Assembly: GCF_007828835.1 (NCBI RefSeq)
Contig: NZ_VIVL01000002.1
Coordinates: forward strand, 558,001 to 622,000
DNA: 64,000 nucleotides
Origin: Variovorax beijingensis
GTDB lineage: Bacteria > Pseudomonadota > Gammaproteobacteria > Burkholderiales > Burkholderiaceae_C
Direction: 5' to 3'
The notes under the pieces: model-generated
Database searches by the model: none
What the model saw: the letters and a program-made list of their open reading frames with translations, nothing else
What the model was told of the DNA's origin: nothing
Program-made: the position numbers and the translations under genes
Shown here: piece by piece, positions 54,643 through 64,000 of the stretch
How the letters are laid out: every line of letters starts with the position of its first letter
Position numbering within the stretch: the first letter of the stretch is position 1

Positions 54643-57231
54643 ATGTTGCAAGCCTACGTTGACCATGTTGCCGAACGCGCCGCGCTCGGTATTCCGCCGC
54701 TGCCATTGAGCGCGAAGCAAACCGCCGAAGCCATCGAGCTCCTCAAGAGCGCGAATGCCAAGGACGGCGCCTTCCTGCTCGATCTGCTCACCCATCGCGT
54801 GCCCGCCGGCGTCGACGACGCGGCCAAGGTCAAGGCGAGCTACCTGGCGGCCGTGGCCCACGGCACCGAGAAGAACGCATTCATCTCGCGTGCGCGTGCC
54901 ACCGAATTGCTCGGCACCATGCTCGGCGGCTACAACATCAGCCCGATGATCGACCTGCTCGACGACGCCGAAGTGGGCGCCGTGGCAGCCGAGGGCCTGA
55001 AGAAAACCCTGCTGATGTTCGACCAGTTCCACGACGTGAAGGAAAAGGCCGACAAGGGCAACGCCCACGCCAAGGGCGTGCTGCAGAGCTGGGCCGACGC
55101 CGAATGGTTCACCAGCCGCCCTGAAGTGCCGCAGAGCATCACGGTCAGCATCTTCAAGGTGGCCGGTGAAATCAACACCGACGACCTCTCTCCCGCACCC
55201 GACGCCACCACGCGTCCCGACATTCCGATGCACGCCCTGGCGATGCACAAGAACGCCCGCCCCGGCATCGTCCCTGAAGAAGACGGCAAGCGCGGCCCGG
55301 TGAAGTTCATCGAGGACCTGCGCGCGCGCGGCCACCTCGTGGCCTATGCCGGCGACGTGGTCGGCACCGGCTCCTCGCGCAAGAGCGCCACCAACTCGGT
55401 GCTGTGGTTCACGGGCGAAGACATTCCCTTCGTGCCCAACAAGCGTTTCGGCGGCGTCTGCCTCGGCGGCAAGATCGCGCCGATCTTCTACAACACCATG
55501 GAAGACTCGGGCGCGCTGCCCATCGAGCTCGACGTGAGCCAGATGAACATGGGCGACGTGGTCGAGCTGCGCCCCTACGAAGGCAAGGCGCTGAAGGACG
55601 GCAAGGTCATCGCCGAATTCAAGGTCAAGAGCGACGTGCTGTTCGACGAAGTGCGTGCCGGCGGCCGCATTCCGCTGATCATCGGCCGCGGCCTCACGGC
55701 CAAGGCGCGCGAGGCGCTGGGCCTGCCGGCCTCGACGCTGTTCCGCCTGCCGCAAAGCCCGGTCGACACCAAGAAGGGCTTCTCGCTCGCGCAGAAGATG
55801 GTCGGCCGCGCCTGCGGCCTGCCCGAAGGCCAGGGCGTGCGCCCCGGCACCTACTGCGAACCCAAGATGACCTCGGTCGGCTCGCAGGACACCACCGGCC
55901 CGATGACGCGCGACGAGCTCAAGGACCTGGCCTGCCTGGGCTTCTCGGCCGACCTCGTGATGCAGTCGTTCTGCCACACGGCGGCCTACCCGAAGAAGGT
56001 CGACGTCAAGATGCACCATGAACTGCCCGAGTTCATGGCCAACCGCGGCGGCGTCTCGCTGCGCCCGGGCGACGGCGTGATCCATTCCTGGCTCAACCGC
56101 CTGCTGACGCCCGACACCGTGGGCACCGGCGGCGACAGCCACACCCGCTTCCCGATCGGCATCAGCTTCCCCGCGGGCTCCGGCCTCGTGGCCTTCGCGG
56201 CCGCCACCGGCGTGATGCCGCTGGACATGCCCGAATCGGTGCTCGTGCGCTTCAAGGGCAAGATGCAGCCCGGCGTCACGCTGCGCGACCTGGTCAACGC
56301 GATTCCGCTGTACGCCATCAAGAGCGGCCTGCTCACGGTCGAGAAGAAGGGCAAGAAGAACATCTTCTCGGGCCGCATCCTCGAGATCGAAGGCCTGCCG
56401 GACCTGAAGGTGGAACAGGCCTTCGAATTGAGCGACGCGTCCGCGGAGCGCTCGGCCGCCGGCTGCACGGTGCACCTGAACAAGGAACCGATCATCGAGT
56501 ACATCAACAGCAACATCACGCTGATGAAGTGGATGATTGCCGAAGGCTACGCCGACGCCCGCACGCTGCAGCGCCGCATCGCCGCGCAGGAAGCCTGGCT
56601 CGCGGACCCGCAGCTGCTCAAGGGCGATGCCGACGCCGACTACGCCGCCGTGATCGAGATCGACCTGGCCGAGATCCACGAACCCATCGTGGCCTGCCCG
56701 AACGACCCTGACGACGTGAAGACGCTCAGCGACGTGGCCGGCGCCGTGATCGACGAAGTGTTCATCGGCTCGTGCATGACCAACATCGGCCACTTCCGCG
56801 CTGCGTCGAAGCTGCTCGAAGGCAAGCGCGACATCCCGGTCAAGCTGTGGATTGCACCGCCCACCAAGATGGACGCACAGCAGCTCACCGAGGAAGGCCA
56901 TTACGGCGTGTTCGGCAATGCCGGTGCACGCACCGAGATGCCGGGCTGCTCGCTGTGCATGGGCAACCAGGCGCAGGTGCGCGAAGGCGCCACGGTGATG
57001 TCCACCAGCACCCGCAACTTCCCGAACCGCCTGGGCAAGAACACCAACGTGTACCTGGGCTCGGCCGAACTGGCCGCGATCTGCTCGCGCCTGGGCCGCA
57101 TCCCGACGCGCGAGGAGTACATGGCCGCGACCGGCGTGCTCGATGCATCGAGCGCGCAGATCTACCAGTACCTGAACTTCGACAAGATCGACGACTACAA
57201 GACCGAAGCCGGCGCCGCCGTCGCGGCCTGA
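54643..57231 (+). CDS. acnB: Aconitate hydratase B
   Basis: An 862-aa bifunctional aconitase/2-methylisocitrate dehydratase. The N-terminal HEAT-like domain begins [20 protein letters not shown]. The swivel domain comes second ([14 protein letters not shown]), the AcnB-specific order. Cluster cysteines are in [16 protein letters not shown] and [28 protein letters not shown] binds substrate. A GGAG site precedes ATG 54643, so the longer frame is rejected. A terminator follows. Confidence 0.97.
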   Translation: MLQAYVDHVAERAALGIPPLPLSAKQTAEAIELLKSANAKDGAFLLDLLTHRVPAGVDDAAKVKASYLAAVAHGTEKNAFISRARATELLGTMLGGYNISPMIDLLDDAEVGAVAAEGLKKTLLMFDQFHDVKEKADKGNAHAKGVLQSWADAEWFTSRPEVPQSITVSIFKVAGEINTDDLSPAPDATTRPDIPMHALAMHKNARPGIVPEEDGKRGPVKFIEDLRARGHLVAYAGDVVGTGSSRKSATNSVLWFTGEDIPFVPNKRFGGVCLGGKIAPIFYNTMEDSGALPIELDVSQMNMGDVVELRPYEGKALKDGKVIAEFKVKSDVLFDEVRAGGRIPLIIGRGLTAKAREALGLPASTLFRLPQSPVDTKKGFSLAQKMVGRACGLPEGQGVRPGTYCEPKMTSVGSQDTTGPMTRDELKDLACLGFSADLVMQSFCHTAAYPKKVDVKMHHELPEFMANRGGVSLRPGDGVIHSWLNRLLTPDTVGTGGDSHTRFPIGISFPAGSGLVAFAAATGVMPLDMPESVLVRFKGKMQPGVTLRDLVNAIPLYAIKSGLLTVEKKGKKNIFSGRILEIEGLPDLKVEQAFELSDASAERSAAGCTVHLNKEPIIEYINSNITLMKWMIAEGYADARTLQRRIAAQEAWLADPQLLKGDADADYAAVIEIDLAEIHEPIVACPNDPDDVKTLSDVAGAVIDEVFIGSCMTNIGHFRAASKLLEGKRDIPVKLWIAPPTKMDAQQLTEEGHYGVFGNAGARTEMPGCSLCMGNQAQVREGATVMSTSTRNFPNRLGKNTNVYLGSAELAAICSRLGRIPTREEYMAATGVLDASSAQIYQYLNFDKIDDYKTEAGAAVAA

Positions 57232-57260
57232 TCCTCAGGCGGTTCGTACATTGGACAGGG

Positions 57261-57284
57261 GCCCCGCTTCGGCGGGGCTTTCTT
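57261..57284 (+). terminator. acnB terminator
   Basis: GCCCCGC and GCGGGGC form a perfect stem around TTCG, followed by TTTCTT. It lies 29 bp after acnB. Confidence 0.92.
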
Positions 57285-57371
57285 GCGTCTGGGGTGCCGC
57301 TTTTGACTGCCTCCCCGGCCGTCTCCGACACGCAAGGGCGCCCTCGGCCGGCCGGGAGAGCGGGCCTCTCC

Positions 57372-57407
57372 GACAAGAATGGCTTGTCTCCGCCGCTTGT
57401 CGCGGAG
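57372..57407 (+). promoter_or_regulatory. Overlapping inverted repeats before the acyl-CoA dehydrogenase
   Basis: GACAAG (57372-57377) can pair with CTTGTC at 57383-57388 or with a second CTTGTC at 57396-57401. CTCCGC (57388-57393) can pair with GCGGAG (57402-57407). The alternatives exclude each other and end four bases before the AAGGAG ribosome-binding site. It may be an operator with repeated half-sites or a translational switch. Confidence 0.45.
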
Positions 57408-57423
57408 AACAAGGAGACACGCC

Positions 57424-59682
57424 ATGCCTTTGGCCTCTCTGGTCGGCCGATGGGCCATGCGGCCGTTTTCCAGGGCGCTGCCGCCGCTCGGCGACACCGA
57501 GCGCGCCGCGCTCGAGGCCGGCACCGTCGGCTTCGAAGGCCTGCTTTTTGCGGGGCGCCCGGACTTCGACCTGCTCTCGGCCATGGGGCCCAACCGGCTC
57601 AGCGAGCGCGAGCAATCCTTCATCGACCACGAGGTGCGCGAGCTGTGCCGCATGCTCGACGACCACGCCATCGACCAGGCGCGCGACCTGCCGCCCGAGG
57701 TGTGGCGCTACCTGCGCAACAAGCGCTTCTTCGGAATGATCATTCCCGAGCAGTTCGGCGGCCTCGGGTTCGGCCACTACGCGCACGCCACGGTGGTGGC
57801 GCGCATCGCCACCGTCAACATCGCCGCTGCCGTGACCGTGATGGTGCCCAACTCGCTTGGCCCGGCGGAGCTGCTGCTGCGCTACGGCACCGACGCGCAG
57901 AAGTCGCGCTACCTGCCACGCCTGGCCGATGGCCGCGAGCTTCCGTGCTTCGGGCTGACCTCGCCCTACGCGGGCTCCGATGCGGCGGCCATTCCGGACC
58001 GCGGCGTCATGGTCGAGCGCGAGTTCGGCGGCCGACGCACGCGCGGCTTCCTGGTCGATTTCGACAAGCGCTACATCACGCTCGCGCCCGTTGCCACCGT
58101 CGTGGGGCTCGCCTTCCATGCGGTGGACGAGAGCAGGCCCGAGGGCGAGCGCGAGCTCGGCATCACCTGCGCGCTGATTCCGGTGCCGCACGAAGGCATG
58201 GAGATCGGCCGGCGCCACCGCCCGATGGACAGCGCCTTCATGAACGGCCCGATCCATGGCCGCCAGGTGTTCGTGCCGGTGGACTGGGTGATCGGCGGCG
58301 AAAAGCAGGTGGGCCAGGGCTGGCGCATGCTGATGGAGTGCCTGGCGGCGGGCCGCGCCATCTCGCTGCCCGCGCTCGGCTCGGCCATGCAGCAGACCGC
58401 GCTCTACGTGAGCAACGGCTATGGCCAGATCCGCGAGCAGTTCGGCCTTCCGATCGGCAAGTTCCATGCGGTTGCGGGGCTGGTCGCGCAGATGTCGGCC
58501 GAGCTCTATGCGAGCGATGCGGCGCGGCGCTTCACCGCGGCCGCGCTGGACAAGGGCGAGCGGCCGAGCGTGGCCAGCGCGATCCTCAAGGTGCAGCTCA
58601 CGGAGGCCGGGCGGCGGGCCGTGAACCACGGCATGGACATCCTGGGCGGCAAGGGCATCATCGCGGGGCCGTCGAACCTGCTCGGCGTGTCGTACCGGCA
58701 GGCGCCGATCGCCATCACGGTGGAGGGCGCCAACATCCTGACGCGCGCGCTCATCGTGTTCGGCCAGGGCGCGATCCGCTGCCACCCGCATGTGCTTGAC
58801 GAAATGACGGCCGTGCAGGCGCGGGACGAGACGGCGCTGGGCCGGGCGCTGATCGCGCACGGCAAGCACGTGGCCGCCAATCTGTGGCACAGCCTGTTCG
58901 GTGCGCCGGTGCTGGGCGAGCCGCCCGAGGCGCTGGCCTGCGAGGCGCGGCTGATCGCGCGCATGAGCGCCAAGTACGCGCTCACCGCCGACCTGGCCAT
59001 GGGCCTGCTCGGCGGCCGGCTCAAGCGCATGGAACTGCTGTCGGCGCGGCTGGGCGACGTGCTCGCGCACCTGTACCTGGCCAGTGCCAGCGTGTGGCGC
59101 TATCGGGTCGATGCGGCGCCCGAATTGCTGCCCTTTGCGCAGGCCGCGATCCGGCTGCAGCTGGACGAGGCGGGGAAGATCCTGCGCGACCTGTATGCCA
59201 ACCTGCCGACCGCCGGCCGGCGCGTGATCGGTGCGCTGGTGCTGCGCCGCACCGCGCACCTGGCGCCGCTGCGCGACGTGCAGCTGATGGCGCTGGCCGA
59301 GCTGCTGCGCACCAATCCGCGCATCGTCCAGCGGCTGGCGCCGGACCTCAGCGAGCCCGCGGCCGGCGGCCTGCGCGACCTGATGCGCGCGATGGAACTG
59401 GGCGAGCAGCTCGGTGGCGACACCGCGGCCGTGCTCAACAAGGCGCTGCGGCGTACCCGCTCGTTCGAGGAGGCCGCATGCTCGGCACCCGATCCGGGAC
59501 TGGCGCTCGCCTATCTCAAGGCCGCCGACAAGGTGATCCAGGTCGACGACTTCGAAGGTCCCGCGCAGCAGCAGGCGCGCGCGGCGCTCAGCCGGCCGGC
59601 TGCGCCGCCAGTGCAGCCAGCGCCGCGGCCGTCTGCGCATCGGCCGGAAAGAAGGACTCCACCGCCAGTTCCTGCAAAGTGA
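57424..59682 (+). CDS. FadE-like acyl-CoA dehydrogenase
   Basis: A 752-aa acyl-CoA dehydrogenase of the large FadE type, which performs the first step of fatty-acid beta-oxidation with FAD. The core includes FFGMIIPEQFGGLGFGHYAHA, CFGLTSPYAGSDAAAIPD for FAD binding, and GVSYRQAPIAITVEGANILTRALIVFGQG near the active site. A helical C-terminal domain of about 270 residues is characteristic of FadE. The last 30 or so residues are Pro/Arg-rich and overlap the convergent XRE gene by 95 bp, possibly an extension after loss of a stop. AAGGAGACACGCC precedes the ATG, which fixes the start. Confidence 0.9.
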   Translation: MPLASLVGRWAMRPFSRALPPLGDTERAALEAGTVGFEGLLFAGRPDFDLLSAMGPNRLSEREQSFIDHEVRELCRMLDDHAIDQARDLPPEVWRYLRNKRFFGMIIPEQFGGLGFGHYAHATVVARIATVNIAAAVTVMVPNSLGPAELLLRYGTDAQKSRYLPRLADGRELPCFGLTSPYAGSDAAAIPDRGVMVEREFGGRRTRGFLVDFDKRYITLAPVATVVGLAFHAVDESRPEGERELGITCALIPVPHEGMEIGRRHRPMDSAFMNGPIHGRQVFVPVDWVIGGEKQVGQGWRMLMECLAAGRAISLPALGSAMQQTALYVSNGYGQIREQFGLPIGKFHAVAGLVAQMSAELYASDAARRFTAAALDKGERPSVASAILKVQLTEAGRRAVNHGMDILGGKGIIAGPSNLLGVSYRQAPIAITVEGANILTRALIVFGQGAIRCHPHVLDEMTAVQARDETALGRALIAHGKHVAANLWHSLFGAPVLGEPPEALACEARLIARMSAKYALTADLAMGLLGGRLKRMELLSARLGDVLAHLYLASASVWRYRVDAAPELLPFAQAAIRLQLDEAGKILRDLYANLPTAGRRVIGALVLRRTAHLAPLRDVQLMALAELLRTNPRIVQRLAPDLSEPAAGGLRDLMRAMELGEQLGGDTAAVLNKALRRTRSFEEAACSAPDPGLALAYLKAADKVIQVDDFEGPAQQQARAALSRPAAPPVQPAPRPSAHRPERRTPPPVPAK

Positions 59683-60433
59683 CGTCCACCGGCGTGCCGA
59701 AGATGGTGGTGGTGCTGATGAAGCTCAGCACGCCGCTCGGCGTGGCCAGCTGAAAGGGCACCACCACGCCCGAAAGCTCCGTGTCGGCAGCGGACGTGTC
59801 GTGGCTCACCTGCGGCGCGGGATAGGCTGCGAGCTCGTCGTGCAGGGCCTGCAGCACCGCGTCGCCGGTGGCCGCAATCTGCTGCTGCAGCCGTTCGAGC
59901 AGATGGGCACGCCACTGCGCGAAGTTGGCGATGCGCGAAGCCAGGCCCTCGGGATGCAGGCTCAGTCGCAGCACGTTGATGGGCGCCTTCACCAGTTCGG
60001 GGGCGGCGCCGGCCATCAGCATCGGCACCAGCGCGTTGTGCGCCACCAGGTTCCAGTGCCGGTCGACGGCCAGCGCAGGGAACGGCTCATGGCCCTTGAG
60101 CACCAGGTCCACCGCGCGCCGGGCCGAGGCCATGGCCGGATCGTCGAGCGAGCGCTGCCGGTACATCGGCGCGAAGCCCGCGGCCACCAGCAGCGCATTG
60201 CGCTCGCGCAGCGGCACGTCGAGCCGCTCGGCCAGGCGCAGCACCATCTCGCGGCTGGGCGCGGCGCGGCCGGTCTCCACATAGCTCAGGTGGCGGGTCG
60301 AGACCTCGGCTTCCTGCGCCAGGTCGAGCTGGCTGAGCCGGCGGCGGGTGCGCCAGTGCCGCAGGTGGGCGCCGACCGGATCGCGCGCGCCGGGCTGGCC
60401 GGCCGGGGTGGAGTGGGTGCGGGTGGTGTTCAT
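59588..60433 (-). CDS. XRE-family regulator with MmyB-like ligand domain
   Basis: A 281-aa regulator. The helix-turn-helix lies at about 17-72 (VGAHLRHWRTRRRLSQLDLAQEAEVSTRHLSYVETGRAAPS). The C-terminal half matches MmyB-like domains (AVDRHWNLVAHNALVPMLM, NVLRLSLHPEGLASRIANF, SGVLSFISTTTIFGTPVDVTLQELAVESFFPAD), which may bind a small hydrophobic ligand. ATG at 60433 is preferred; longer starts fall in the operator region. It diverges from a small membrane protein and converges with the acyl-CoA dehydrogenase. Confidence 0.88.
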   Translation of the reverse strand: MNTTRTHSTPAGQPGARDPVGAHLRHWRTRRRLSQLDLAQEAEVSTRHLSYVETGRAAPSREMVLRLAERLDVPLRERNALLVAAGFAPMYRQRSLDDPAMASARRAVDLVLKGHEPFPALAVDRHWNLVAHNALVPMLMAGAAPELVKAPINVLRLSLHPEGLASRIANFAQWRAHLLERLQQQIAATGDAVLQALHDELAAYPAPQVSHDTSAADTELSGVVVPFQLATPSGVLSFISTTTIFGTPVDVTLQELAVESFFPADAQTAAALAALAAQPAG

Positions 60434-60467
60434 GGACGGCATTCTGGCGCGGTGCCGATGCCGCGCC

Positions 60468-60484
60468 ATGACCTCCGAGGTCAT
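60468..60484. promoter_or_regulatory. 17-bp perfect palindrome, probable XRE operator
   Basis: ATGACCTC-C-GAGGTCAT is a perfect palindrome with 8-bp arms. It lies 34 bp ahead of the XRE start and 81 bp ahead of the divergent membrane-protein start. Such a site is well placed to control both. Confidence 0.6.
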
Positions 60485-60565
60485 CGACGCGACGCAGGCG
60501 GCGCGGAATCATCGGCTCCAACGCGGCAGGACTGGCTTGCGGCGTACCACCCGAAGGAGATTCTC

Positions 60566-60979
60566 ATGTCCGTCTTTGCATCCCCCCGCTTCCTGCCCAA
60601 CGTGATGTGGGCCGACGCCGCGTCCTGCGCCGCGACCGGTGCGCTGCAGGTCGGGTTCACCGGCGCGCTTGCCGGGCTGACCGGCCTGCCGGCGCCGCTG
60701 CTCATGGGAACCGGTGTGTTCCTGCTGGCCTATGCCGCCGCTGCGGCCTGGATGGCCAGCCGCCGCACGCCACCGCGCACGCTGATCGGCCTTGTGGTGG
60801 CCGGCAACTTCGGCTGGGCCGTGGCCTGCATCGCGCTGCTGGTGAGCGGCGCCTTCGCGGTCACGGCGCTGGGCACGGCCTGGGTGCTGGCGCAGGCGCT
60901 GTGCGTGGTGGTGCTGGCCGAGCTGCAATGGACCGGCCTGCGCCGCACGCGCGGCGGTGCGGGCATGGCCTTGGCCTGA
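60566..60979 (+). CDS. Small four-helix membrane protein of unknown function
   Basis: A 137-aa protein with about four hydrophobic segments (near 18-38, 45-63, 72-92 and 97-118). It has no enzyme motif. The layout and small size recall uncharacterised inner-membrane proteins often paired with XRE regulators. GAAGGAGATTCTC precedes the ATG, a strong ribosome-binding site. It is divergent from the XRE gene and is its most likely target. Confidence 0.75.
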   Translation: MSVFASPRFLPNVMWADAASCAATGALQVGFTGALAGLTGLPAPLLMGTGVFLLAYAAAAAWMASRRTPPRTLIGLVVAGNFGWAVACIALLVSGAFAVTALGTAWVLAQALCVVVLAELQWTGLRRTRGGAGMALA

Positions 60980-61132
60980 GTGCGCGGGATGCCGGCAACG
61001 CCCATTCATCCGGCATTTTTCGCGATGAGGAACGTCGCGTGTCGAAGGCGTGCGATGGAAGACCGATTACAGCAACTGACATCGTTCCCCGCTATCCTTG
61101 AAGAGCTTCCACGAACAATCAGGAGTTCCTCA

Positions 61133-64000
<2,868 letters not shown>

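Noticed and set aside
52918..56901. Very long minus-strand open frame across the CitE-like gene, the unknown gene and acnB
   Set aside because: It spans three well-supported genes and their gaps on the other strand and is His/Arg/Ala/Gly-rich, the typical composition of antisense frames in GC-rich DNA.
57235..59640. Long minus-strand open frame opposite the acyl-CoA dehydrogenase
   Set aside because: Antisense artefact; the plus-strand enzyme has clear motifs and a strong ribosome-binding site.

Overview
The window is a high-GC (about two thirds G+C), densely packed piece of a betaproteobacterial chromosome. Gene order, protein sequences and short dispersed repeats point to the Comamonadaceae, most likely Variovorax or a close relative. 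That assignment comes from family knowledge, not from a database search. I see 62 protein-coding genes. One is cut by the left edge (RNase E), and one, a 46-aa entericidin-like lipoprotein, is easily missed. I found no rRNA, tRNA, insertion sequence, prophage or CRISPR array. Almost all of the window is conserved core metabolism and cell-envelope maintenance.

Left part (1-18.3 kb). RNase E (minus strand) diverges from rluC-HAD phosphatase-Rieske-sppA. A minus-strand MFS exporter and an rsmI-like/maf pair follow. Then comes the fatty-acid block yceD-rpmF-plsX-fabH-fabD-fabG-acpP-fabF, leading through a YgfX-like membrane protein into the envelope-stress module rpoE-rseA-rseB-mucD. Membrane lipid synthesis and envelope quality control therefore lie end to end.

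Middle (18.3-31.4 kb). A 522-bp gene-free gap holds two strong terminators and a perfect DnaA-box match. It precedes the long operon lepA-lepB-DUF4845-rnc-era-recO-pdxJ-acpS-nagZ, which links translation, protein export, RNA processing, ribosome assembly, repair, PLP synthesis, ACP activation and cell-wall recycling. On the minus strand lie lysS, a YegD-type Hsp70 and a YgjP-type metallopeptidase with overlapping ends, then a Lon-N-domain protein divergent from a YggT protein.

Right-centre (31.4-44.9 kb, all minus strand). LysR-leuC-leuD-leuB-asd-fimV-truA-trpF-trpB-trpA-accD covers leucine, lysine/threonine and tryptophan synthesis, polar assembly and malonyl-CoA supply. An entericidin gene lies just upstream.

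Right (45-64 kb). This is a TCA-cycle island. A GntR regulator, sdhCDAB, sdhE and gltA are on the minus strand. Facing them are mdh, a trans-aconitate methyltransferase, a CitE-like lyase, an unknown periplasmic protein, acnB, a FadE-like acyl-CoA dehydrogenase, an XRE regulator with a divergent membrane protein, and acnA ending on the last base.

I did not find an obviously new multi-gene system. The most interesting unexplained signals are regulatory. They are the orphan terminator and possible small RNA before lepA, a 17-bp perfect palindrome at the XRE regulator, a 12-bp palindrome between GntR and mdh, a LysR-type box over the leu regulator start, and a repeated half-site before the acyl-CoA dehydrogenase. 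Two gene-level points also stand out: the separation of YgfX-like and SdhE genes that are adjacent in E. coli, and a dispersed repeat translated as a TrpA N-terminal extension.
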